Below are positions 1 through 5,622 of a DNA stretch of 10,699 bases, one piece after another. Source of the stretch: Actinophytocola sp050699915 (GTDB lineage Bacteria > Actinomycetota > Actinomycetes > Mycobacteriales > Pseudonocardiaceae); the NCBI RefSeq assembly GCF_050699915.1, contig NZ_JBOHGA010000209.1, positions 1 to 10,699 on the forward strand, written 5' to 3'. A model generated the notes under the pieces. That model was given only the letters and a program-made list of their open reading frames with translations, had not been told where the DNA came from and ran no database searches. The position numbers and the translations under genes are program-made. Positions within the stretch are counted from its first letter, which is position 1, and each line of letters begins with the position of its first letter.

Positions 1-87
1 CGACGTCTTCCGACGACGACTCCAGGCCACCAGCACCTGTCGTTCCTCGCCAGTCAGGACCACCGGATCGACTGTCGGGCTCGGCAT
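1..87 (-). CDS. IS630-family transposase, N-terminal fragment (cut by window edge)
   Basis: Reading the minus strand from an ATG at 87 gives 29 codons, open to the window edge, beginning MPSPTVDPVVLTGEERQVLV and continuing with AWSRRRKTS. The pattern of an acidic 'L-x-x-E-E-R' followed by a W/A-R-R-R-K-T segment is the usual start of IS630-family transposases, just before their N-terminal helix-turn-helix domain. The DDE catalytic part lies outside the window, so I cannot tell whether the element is intact. Recognition rests on a short N-terminal motif recalled from the family, so the call is probable. It is too short to exclude another HTH protein. Confidence 0.65.
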   Translation of the reverse strand, partial: MPSPTVDPVVLTGEERQVLVAWSRRRKTS

Positions 88-130
88 GCCACACCCTACC
101 AACCACCGGCGAACTAACGACTCAGGACAC
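1..130 (-). mobile_element. Probable terminus of an IS630-like insertion sequence
   Basis: If the transposase call is right, the 5' end of the element must lie a few tens of bases upstream of its ATG at 87. Read on the minus strand, the sequence just inside a TA dinucleotide (131-132) starts GTGTCCTGAGTCGTTAGTTC, a plausible inverted-repeat end. IS630 elements insert at TA and duplicate it. The other end is outside the window, so the inverted repeat cannot be verified and the boundary is an inference. The terminus sits only about 20 bp from the hairpin that ends the neighbouring operon. Confidence 0.4.
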
Positions 131-151
131 TAGATAGGTGACCGCACAAAG

Positions 152-187
152 AAGCGGGACCTCCTTGCTTGCAAGGAGATCCCGCTT
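152..187 (-). terminator. Rho-independent-type terminator of the efflux operon
   Basis: A long hairpin lies 15 bp past the permease stop codon. The outer arms AAGCGGGA (152-159) and TCCCGCTT (180-187) pair perfectly. After one C/A mismatch, the inner arms CTCCTTG (161-167) and CAAGGAG (172-178) also pair perfectly around a CTTG loop. On the minus strand the stem is followed by TTCTTTG, a modest U-rich tail, so it reads as the terminator of the minus-strand operon. Confidence 0.8.
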
Positions 188-202
188 CCAACCCCCTACT
201 CG

Positions 203-1048
203 CTACTTCCGGTTGTAGAGCCGCATCGTCAGGGAACCGAAGATCGCTACCAGTGCGGCGCTCGCGATGAGCACCCACACGATCTCGCCGCCGTCGGGGC
301 TGCCCTGCATCAGACTGCGGACCGCTGCCACGAGGTGGGTGATCGGGTTCAGCTCGACGAAGGTGCGCAGCCAGCCCGGCATCGTCTCGGGTTCTACGAA
401 GACGTTGGACAGGAAGGTCAGCGGGAACAGCACCATCATGCTGACGCCCATCACCGACTTCTCCGACCGAAGGAACAGGCCGAACATCGTCCACACCCAC
501 GAGAAGGCGAATGAGAACACGACCAGCAGCAGAATGCCCAGCGTCACCCCGACGAACCCGCCGTCGGGACGGAAGCCCAGGATCAGGCCCACCACGAGAA
601 TGACCACCGCCGCGGTGACGTAGCGGAAGACGTCTCCGAAGATGGCACCCACGAGGGCCGACGGGCGCCACACGGGCAGCGTCCGGAACCGGTCGAAGAC
701 GCCCTTCTGGATGTCGATGTTCACGCCGGTGCCGGTGTACATGGTGATCATCACGACGCTCGTCACCATGATGCCCGGCAGCAGGAACTGCAGGTACTCG
801 GTCACCGAGCCGGCCAGCGCACCGCCGAACAGGTAGGTGAACATCAGCACCATCATGATCGGGAACGCCGTCACGTCGAACATCTGCTCCGGCACGTGCT
901 TGATCTTCAGCATCGCCCGCCAGCCGAACGTCACCGACGCGGACCAGGCGCTCGGCCGGGTCGGCGCCTCGCCGGCGGCGAGCACCGCGTTCAGGCTCTC
1001 GGCCGCGGGTGTGTACGTGGTGGGAGTGTTCTCGGTCGTGGTGGTCAT
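203..1048 (-). CDS. ABC-2 type exporter permease, DrrB-like
   Basis: This 281-residue integral membrane protein is the transmembrane half of a DrrAB-type exporter. A Thr/Ala-rich cytoplasmic N-terminus of about 55 residues is followed by roughly six hydrophobic segments, near residues 61-80, 87-107, 140-158, 167-190, 199-216 and 256-274. The block around residues 208-235 (PLTFLSNVFVEPETMPGWLR, then NPIT) is the typical C-terminal signature of ABC-2/DrrB permeases. Length is normal for the family. Its ATG overlaps the stop of the ATPase gene in an ATGA (4 nt), and a GAGGAGG Shine-Dalgarno seven bases upstream lies inside that gene, so the two are translationally coupled. The substrate is unknown; family members export anthracyclines, lipids and other hydrophobic compounds. 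It is the last gene of its operon, followed by the hairpin at 152-187. Confidence 0.92.
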   Translation of the reverse strand: MTTTTENTPTTYTPAAESLNAVLAAGEAPTRPSAWSASVTFGWRAMLKIKHVPEQMFDVTAFPIMMVLMFTYLFGGALAGSVTEYLQFLLPGIMVTSVVMITMYTGTGVNIDIQKGVFDRFRTLPVWRPSALVGAIFGDVFRYVTAAVVILVVGLILGFRPDGGFVGVTLGILLLVVFSFAFSWVWTMFGLFLRSEKSVMGVSMMVLFPLTFLSNVFVEPETMPGWLRTFVELNPITHLVAAVRSLMQGSPDGGEIVWVLIASAALVAIFGSLTMRLYNRK

Positions 1049-2040
1049 GCCGCAACCTCCTCGGACTCGGCGTCGGACCCGGTGGCCGGGTGGTCGGTCA
1101 GGGCCAGGAACACCTCGTCGAGGGTCGGCTGGCCGAGGGCGAAGTTGTCGACGGTGATGCCGGCCGCGGCGAGCTCGGCCAGCGCTCGGGACGCCTGCTC
1201 GGCGGCGAAGCGGTCACTGTCCTCTCCGGACAGCTGGGCGGTCAGCGCGACCGGGTCGGGATCGAACTGGACGGCCGACCCGAGCACGGTCGTGAGCAGC
1301 TGGTGCGCGGCCGGCCGCTGGCCGGCGTCGCGCAGCCGCACCTGGATGGAACCGGCACCGACCGACGCCTTCAGCTCGCCCGGCGTGCCCTCGGCGATCA
1401 CCTTGCCGTGGTCGATGACTGCGATGCGGGACGCGAGGTGGTCGGCCTCGTCCAGGTACTGCGTGGTCAGCAGCACGGTGGTGCCCTGCGCCACGATGAT
1501 CCGCACGATGTCCCACACCTGGTTGCGACTGCGCGGGTCCAGCCCGGTGGTCGGCTCGTCGAGGAACAGCACATCCGGCGTCTTGAGGATGCTCGCGGCG
1601 ATGTCGATGCGCCGCCGCATGCCACCGGAGTAGTGCTTCACCTGCTTGTCCGCGGCATCGGTCAGCCCGAATGCGTCGAGCAGCTGCCCCGACCGCTCCC
1701 GCGCGGCCGGCTTGCGGTGCCCGAGCAGCCGGCCGATCAGCATGAGGTTCTCCGTGCCGGTCAGGTCCTCGTCGACCGACGCGTACTGACCGGTGAGGCT
1801 CACCCGCGCCCGCACCGCGTCGGCCTCGCGAACGACGTCGTGACCGAACACGCTGGCCTCGCCGCCGTCCGGGCGCAGCAGCGTGGCGAGCACCTTGACG
1901 GCGGTCGTCTTGCCGGCGCCGTTGGGCCCCAGGAACCCGTACACGGACCCGGCCGGGATCGCGAGGTCGACGCCGTCCACCGCGCGCGTCTTGCCGAACA
2001 CCTTGACCAGGCCGGATGTTTCGATGGCCAGATCACTCAT
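1045..2040 (-). CDS. ABC transporter ATP-binding protein, DrrA-like
   Basis: This 331-residue ATPase powers the permease encoded next to it. Visible motifs are Walker A GPNGAGKTT (residues 38-46), a Q-loop in LTGQYASVDEDLTGTENL, the signature YSGGMRRRIDIA, and Walker B VLFLDEPTTGLD. The usual switch histidine is replaced by Gln in LLTTQYLDEAD, which is normal for the DrrA branch and supports drug-exporter assignment. A C-terminal extension of about 90 residues, ending with LGQPTLDEVFLALT and an acidic tail, is also typical of DrrA. The reading frame stays open further upstream, but the start at 2040 is chosen because MSDLAIETSGLVKVFGK is the natural domain start and a GGGGAGGAAG ribosome site precedes it. 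The gene lies 23 nt downstream of the FMN reductase gene. Confidence 0.93.
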   Translation of the reverse strand: MSDLAIETSGLVKVFGKTRAVDGVDLAIPAGSVYGFLGPNGAGKTTAVKVLATLLRPDGGEASVFGHDVVREADAVRARVSLTGQYASVDEDLTGTENLMLIGRLLGHRKPAARERSGQLLDAFGLTDAADKQVKHYSGGMRRRIDIAASILKTPDVLFLDEPTTGLDPRSRNQVWDIVRIIVAQGTTVLLTTQYLDEADHLASRIAVIDHGKVIAEGTPGELKASVGAGSIQVRLRDAGQRPAAHQLLTTVLGSAVQFDPDPVALTAQLSGEDSDRFAAEQASRALAELAAAGITVDNFALGQPTLDEVFLALTDHPATGSDAESEEVAA

Positions 2041-2063
2041 GGGACTTCCTCCCCTTCGTTTTC

Positions 2064-2618
2064 TCAGGCTATGTAGGGGCGGGCCGCGCGTGCCTCCCGT
2101 AGCGCGCGCGCCCACCAGGTCAGTTGGTCGAGCATGGTCGTGACCGCGAGATCGTCCCGGTCGCCGGGCGCGTCCAGCAGGTCGATGGCGACCTCGTCGC
2201 GCACGGCCATCGTGTGCAGCTCGGTGAAGACGACCCGCAGCGCCTCGACCGCGTAGTGCCCGCGGCTGCGACAGCCGTACGACACGAACCCGACGGGCTT
2301 GGCGTGCCACTCGTCGAAGGCGTAGTCGATGGCCTGCTTGAGCGACGCGGGAAAGCTGCGGTTGTACTCGGGGGTGACGACCACGAACCCGTCGGAGCGG
2401 TCGATCGCCGTCGTGAACGTCGTCATCTGCGGGGTCGCCTCCTCCGGGTAGCGCTGCGGAAAGTCGTAGTCCGCGAGGTCGAGTACGTCGAGGTCGATGT
2501 CCACCCGCTTCTCCGCACGATCGACGAACCACCGGGTGATCGCGTCACCGACGCGGCCCTCCCGGGTGCTCCCCACGATCACCGCGATCCGCAGGCGTGT
2601 GTCCACCGGACCTCCCAT
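2064..2618 (-). CDS. NADPH-dependent FMN reductase family protein
   Basis: This 184-residue flavodoxin-fold protein belongs to the NADPH-dependent FMN/quinone reductase family (FMN_red). The phosphate-binding loop of FMN is visible as VGSTREGRVG (residues 15-24). The second flavin contact is the TPEYNRSFPASLKQAIDY block (residues 82-99), a hallmark of the family. A third conserved stretch, SYGCRSRGHYAVEALR, follows near residue 113. Such enzymes reduce FMN, quinones, azo compounds or chromate in the cytoplasm; the substrate here is unknown. It is the first gene of a three-gene operon with the ABC exporter, 23 nt before the ATPase, suggesting a shared response to a redox-active or toxic compound. 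A GAAGGG site lies seven bases before the ATG. Confidence 0.9.
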   Translation of the reverse strand: MGGPVDTRLRIAVIVGSTREGRVGDAITRWFVDRAEKRVDIDLDVLDLADYDFPQRYPEEATPQMTTFTTAIDRSDGFVVVTPEYNRSFPASLKQAIDYAFDEWHAKPVGFVSYGCRSRGHYAVEALRVVFTELHTMAVRDEVAIDLLDAPGDRDDLAVTTMLDQLTWWARALREARAARPYIA

Positions 2619-2639
2619 CTTTGCCCTTCGTCCGGTAGG

Positions 2640-2691
2640 CGCGAGATGTTCCGCTAGGTCGGATCTAGCGACGCGAGATCGGCCCGCTAGG
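2640..2691. repeat. Imperfect direct repeat upstream of the efflux operon, possible operator
   Basis: Two copies of CGCGAGAT followed after 3-4 bases by CCGCTAGG occur at 2640-2658 and 2672-2691, about 32 bp (three helical turns) apart. Between them lies CTAGCG (2665-2670), which makes an inverted repeat with CGCTAG at 2652-2657. The repeat lies 22-73 bp upstream of the FMN reductase start, where a promoter and regulator site are expected. No regulator gene is present nearby, and I could not assign clear -10/-35 boxes. Confidence 0.35.
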
Positions 2692-2707
2692 CCGGGCCGG
2701 ACGTAGC

Positions 2708-2739
2708 AGCGCGCCTCGGCGAGATCGCCGGGGCGCGCT
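2708..2739 (-). terminator. GC-rich hairpin after the ketopantoate-reductase-like gene
   Basis: A hairpin starts 11 bp past the stop of the PanE-like gene. Arms AGCGCGCC (2708-2715) and GGCGCGCT (2732-2739) pair perfectly, then a T/G wobble, then CGGCG (2717-2721) with CGCCG (2726-2730) around an AGAT loop. There is no U-tract on either side, so it would be a U-less, actinobacterial-type terminator. It separates the PanE-like gene from the efflux operon on the same strand. Confidence 0.6.
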
Positions 2740-2750
2740 GGGCAGGTGGG

Positions 2751-3728
2751 TCAGTTGGCGGCGGAGACCTGCTCGTTCAGCAGGTCGGCCAGCGCGCACA
2801 CCACGCGCAGCGTCGGCGCGGAGGCGCCGGTGAGGTCGGCCAGCTCCACGACCGCCTGCAGGATCACGTCCAGCTCCAGCGGCCGGCCCCGCTCCAGGTC
2901 CTGCAGCGTGGACGTCTTGTGCTCGCCGGCGCGCTCCGCGCCCGCCAGGCGGCGTTCGATGGAGATCTCGGGGTGCGCGTCGAGGCGGGCGGCGACGTCG
3001 AGGGTCTCCCGCATCATCTGGATCACGAGCTCGCGGGTGGTCAGGTGCCGGCAGATGCCGGCCATCGTGGCGCGGGTCAGGGCGCTGATCGGGTTGAACG
3101 CGATGTTGCCCATCAGCTTGAGCCAGATGTCCTTGCGCAGGTCCGCCTCGACCGGACACTTCAGCCCACCGGCGATCATGGCCTCGGAGAACGACACGCA
3201 GCGCGCGGAGATCTCGCCGGTCGGCTCGCCGATCGAGAAGCGGGTGCCCTCGAGGTGGCGGATCACGCCGGGGGAGGCGATCTCGGTGGCCGCGTACACC
3301 ACGCAGCCGATCGCGCGCTCGACCGGCAGCGCCTTGCTGACCGAGCCGCCGGGGTCGACGCTGTCGATCCGGTAGCCGGCGTACTTGCCGGGCACACCGT
3401 GGAAGTACCACCACGGGATGCCGTTCTGCGCCGCGATGATCGTGGTCTCGTCGTGCAGCAGCGGCTCGACCATCGGGCCGGCGTCGGCGTACCGGTTGGC
3501 CTTCAGGCCCAGGAAGACATGGTCGACCGGCCCGACCTCGGCCGGGTCGTCCGTCGCATGCGGCCGGGCCGTGAAGTCTCCGCGCGGGCTCTCGACCAGC
3601 ACGCCCGACTCGCGGATCTTCTGTAGGTGGGGGCCCCGCGCGATGAGATGCACCTCGGCGCCCGCCCGGTGCAGGGCCGCCCCGACGTACGCGCCGATGG
3701 CGCCGGCCCCAAGAACAGCAACCTTCAC
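2751..3728 (-). CDS. Ketopantoate reductase (PanE/ApbA) family protein; candidate oxalyl-CoA reductase
   Basis: This 325-residue NAD(P)H-dependent oxidoreductase has an N-terminal Rossmann domain with the GAGAIG dinucleotide motif at residues 7-12. The family's C-terminal helical domain includes the conserved Lys/Asn block KDIWLKLMGNIAFNPISALT and KTSTLQDLERGRPLELD, equivalent to the substrate-binding S-x-x-Q-D-x-x-x-G-R-x-x-E-I-D of PanE. QNGIPWWYFHG is an aromatic-rich variant of the usual QNG segment. The GTG start at 3728 fits the fold exactly (MKVAVLGAGAIG) and has GGAGC six bases upstream; the frame is open further up but non-homologous and crosses the operator region. It is divergent from an operon with a formyl-CoA transferase. 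In Methylobacterium extorquens, PanE2 beside oxalate genes reduces oxalyl-CoA to glyoxylate, so that role is inferred here. True ketopantoate reduction for pantothenate synthesis is less likely from context. Confidence 0.85.
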   Translation of the reverse strand: MKVAVLGAGAIGAYVGAALHRAGAEVHLIARGPHLQKIRESGVLVESPRGDFTARPHATDDPAEVGPVDHVFLGLKANRYADAGPMVEPLLHDETTIIAAQNGIPWWYFHGVPGKYAGYRIDSVDPGGSVSKALPVERAIGCVVYAATEIASPGVIRHLEGTRFSIGEPTGEISARCVSFSEAMIAGGLKCPVEADLRKDIWLKLMGNIAFNPISALTRATMAGICRHLTTRELVIQMMRETLDVAARLDAHPEISIERRLAGAERAGEHKTSTLQDLERGRPLELDVILQAVVELADLTGASAPTLRVVCALADLLNEQVSAAN

Positions 3729-3742
3729 TGGAAGCTCCGTTC

Positions 3743-3771
3743 TTGTGTACGTTTGGTATGCAGCATACAGT
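3743..3771 (+). promoter_or_regulatory. Candidate promoter of the plus-strand operon
   Basis: TTGTGT (3743-3748) and TACAGT (3766-3771) are separated by 17 bp, matching the spacing of a vegetative promoter, with a weak -35 and a TAnnnT -10. The -10 box lies inside the left palindromic element, so a bound regulator would block it. The implied leader would be about 85-100 nt and would contain the second element. This rests on pattern matching only. Confidence 0.3.
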
Positions 3772-3774
3772 ATG
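3756..3774 (-). promoter_or_regulatory. Operator-like palindromic element A
   Basis: The stretch contains two overlapping perfect palindromes: GTATGC-A-GCATAC (3756-3768) and CATAC-A-GTATG (3764-3774). Read on the minus strand it is one copy of a 19-bp element, CATACnGTATGCnGYATRC, found in inverted orientation as element B. It lies 27 bp upstream of the GTG start of the PanE-like gene. Short spaced CATAC/GTATG palindromes are of the size bound by dimeric GntR- or TetR-type regulators; which one is unknown. Confidence 0.65.
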
Positions 3775-3818
3775 GAACTATCGCTCAGTAGACGACGTTT
3801 CTCAGAGAGCACTAAAGT

Positions 3819-3837
3819 CATACGGTATGCAGTATGC
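3819..3837 (+). promoter_or_regulatory. Operator-like palindromic element B
   Basis: This is the second copy of the 19-bp element, matching copy A at 15 of 19 positions in the opposite orientation. It holds the perfect palindrome CATAC-G-GTATG (3819-3829) and a GTATGC-A-GTATGC direct repeat (3825-3837). Centres of A and B are 63 bp apart, close to six helical turns, so one regulator could bind both on the same DNA face. It ends 37 bp upstream of the preferred start of the ThDP enzyme. Confidence 0.65.
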
Positions 3838-3845
3838 GCAGGACG

Positions 3846-3866
3846 ATGACTGACACGAGGAGATGA
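3846..3866 (+). other. Possible six-codon leader ORF overlapping the ThDP enzyme gene
   Basis: ATG at 3846 opens a short frame, MTDTRR, ending in a TGA (3864-3866) that overlaps the ATG at 3863 as ATGA. Its last two codons are AGG AGA, rare arginine codons in a high-GC genome, and they also form the GAGGAG Shine-Dalgarno of the next gene. Its own ribosome site (AGGA, two bases from the ATG) is poorly spaced. It may be chance. Confidence 0.2.
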
Positions 3867-3874
3867 CCAGGCAG

Positions 3875-5608
3875 ATGGCTTCATCGGTCAACACGACGCC
3901 ACAGAGCGCCAGTTCGGGCCCGGCGGCAGCCGAGAGCGAACCCGAGTTGATCTCCGGTGGTCACCTGGTGGCCAAGGCGCTCAAGGCCGAGGGCGTGGAC
4001 GTGATCTTCACCCTCTGCGGTGGCCACATCATCGACATCTACGACGGCTGCGTCGACGAGGGCATCGACGTCATCGACGTACGGCACGAGCAGGTCGCGG
4101 CGCACGCGGCCGACGGCTACGCGCGCATCACCGGCAAGCCCGGCTGCGCGGTCGTGACCGCCGGCCCGGGCACCACCGACGCGGTCACCGGCGTGGCCAA
4201 CGCCTTGCGCGCGGAGAGTCCCATGCTGCTGATCGGCGGCCAGGGCGCGCTCTCCCAGCACAAGATGGGCTCGCTGCAGGACCTGCCGCACGTCGACATG
4301 ATGAGCCCGATCACCAAGTTCGCCGCGACGGTGCCGCACACCGAGCGCGTCGCGGACCTGGTGTCGATGGCCTTCCGCGAGTGCTACCTCGGCGCACCCG
4401 GCCCCGCGTTCCTGGAGATCCCGCGCGACATCCTCGACGCGAAGGTCCCGCTGGAGAAGGCGCGCATCCCGAAGTCCGGCGCCTACCGCGCGTCCACGAA
4501 GAGCGCGGGTGACCCGGCGGCCATCGAGCGGCTCGCCGACCTCGTAGTCGGCGCGGAGAAGCCGTGCGTGCTGCTCGGCAGCCAGGTATGGACGACCCGC
4601 GGCACCGACGCGGCCATCGAGTTCGTCCGCACGCTCAACGTGCCGGCCTTCATGAACGGCTCGGGCCGCGGCACGCTGCCGCCAAAGGACCCGCACCACC
4701 TGCAGCTCGCCCGCCGCTACGCGTTCCAGAACGCCGACCTGATCATCATCGTCGGCACGCCGTTCGACTTCCGGATGGGCTACGGCAAGCGACTCTCCCA
4801 GGACGCGACCGTCGTCCAGGTCGACCTGGACTACCGCACGGTCGGCAAGAACCGCGACATCGACCTCGGCATCGTCGGCGACGCCGGCGCGGTGCTCGCC
4901 GCGGTCACCCAGGCCGCGTCCGGTCGGGTGGACAACGGTTCGGCAGCGCGCAAGGAATGGCTCGAGGAGCTGCGCGCGGTCGAGACGCAGGCCTACGAGA
5001 AGCGGCTGCCCCGCCAGCTGTCCGACGCCTCGCCGATCGACCCGTACCGGCTGGTGCACGAGATCAACGAGTTCCTCACGGAGGACTCCATCTACATCGG
5101 CGACGGCGGCGACATCGTCACCTTCTCCGGCCAGGTCGTGCAGCCCAAGTCGCCCGGCCACTGGATGGACCCCGGTCCACTCGGGACACTCGGCGTCGGC
5201 GTGCCGTTCGTGATGGCGGCCAAGTACGCCAGGCCGGACAAGGAGGTCGTCGCGCTGTTCGGCGACGGCGCGTTCTCGCTGACCGGCTTCGACTTCGAGA
5301 CGCTGGTCCGCTTCAACCTGCCGTTCGTGGGCATCGTCGGGAACAACTCGTCGATGAACCAGATTCGCTACGGCCAGATCCAGAAGTACGGCGCGGACCG
5401 CGGCCGGGTCGGCAACACGCTCGGCGACGTGCGCTACGACGAGTTCGCCCGGCTGCTCGGCGGCTACGGCGAAGAGGTCCGCGACCCCAAGGACATCCGG
5501 CCCGCACTCGAGCGCGCGCGCGAGAGCGGCCTCCCGTCGTTGATCAACGTCTGGGTCGATCCCGAGGTCTACGCGCCCGGGACGATGAACCAGACCATGT
5601 ACAAGTAG
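3875..5608 (+). CDS. ThDP-dependent lyase/decarboxylase (oxalyl-CoA decarboxylase / 2-hydroxyacyl-CoA lyase / acetolactate-synthase-like)
   Basis: This 577-residue enzyme has the three-domain ThDP architecture: N-terminal Pyr domain (about 25-190), central domain (about 210-340) and C-terminal PP domain (about 375-560). The catalytic Glu that activates the cofactor is in RHEQVAAHAADGYAR (Glu72). The ThDP/Mg site is GDGAF (463-467) followed by NN at 490-491, the GDG-x24-NN spacing of the family. Next to the active site it has LQD (Leu134-Gln135), as in acetolactate-synthase and HACL-like proteins, not the Tyr-Glu pair of classical oxalyl-CoA decarboxylase. With Frc downstream, it probably makes formyl-CoA, from oxalyl-CoA or by cleaving a 2-hydroxyacyl-CoA. 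Glyoxylate carboligase is unlikely because that enzyme lacks the Glu. An in-frame ATG at 3863 touches the GAGGAG site (3857-3862), so the ATG at 3875, 12 nt after it, is preferred; neither spacing is ideal. It is the first gene of the plus operon. Confidence 0.88.
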   Translation: MASSVNTTPQSASSGPAAAESEPELISGGHLVAKALKAEGVDVIFTLCGGHIIDIYDGCVDEGIDVIDVRHEQVAAHAADGYARITGKPGCAVVTAGPGTTDAVTGVANALRAESPMLLIGGQGALSQHKMGSLQDLPHVDMMSPITKFAATVPHTERVADLVSMAFRECYLGAPGPAFLEIPRDILDAKVPLEKARIPKSGAYRASTKSAGDPAAIERLADLVVGAEKPCVLLGSQVWTTRGTDAAIEFVRTLNVPAFMNGSGRGTLPPKDPHHLQLARRYAFQNADLIIIVGTPFDFRMGYGKRLSQDATVVQVDLDYRTVGKNRDIDLGIVGDAGAVLAAVTQAASGRVDNGSAARKEWLEELRAVETQAYEKRLPRQLSDASPIDPYRLVHEINEFLTEDSIYIGDGGDIVTFSGQVVQPKSPGHWMDPGPLGTLGVGVPFVMAAKYARPDKEVVALFGDGAFSLTGFDFETLVRFNLPFVGIVGNNSSMNQIRYGQIQKYGADRGRVGNTLGDVRYDEFARLLGGYGEEVRDPKDIRPALERARESGLPSLINVWVDPEVYAPGTMNQTMYK

Positions 5609-5622
5609 TAAGGGGGCCTGCC

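Noticed and set aside
2041..2532. N-terminal extension of the ABC ATPase frame
   Set aside because: It overlaps the FMN reductase gene in another frame and has no ABC-domain content; MSDLAIETSG with a strong ribosome site is the start.
3729..3884. Longer start for the PanE-like gene
   Set aside because: The extension crosses the palindromic operators and encodes no recognisable fold; the Rossmann motif begins at the GTG at 3728.
3875..5608. Glyoxylate carboligase or biosynthetic acetolactate synthase as firm call
   Set aside because: Glyoxylate carboligase lacks the catalytic Glu seen here, and no regulatory subunit or branched-chain amino-acid gene accompanies it; the Frc context points to acyl-CoA chemistry.
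4564..5622. In-frame extension upstream of frc through the ThDP gene
   Set aside because: The residues before 5623 are Arg-rich shadow sequence; the Frc fold starts at MGKALEGVRVLD with its own ribosome site.
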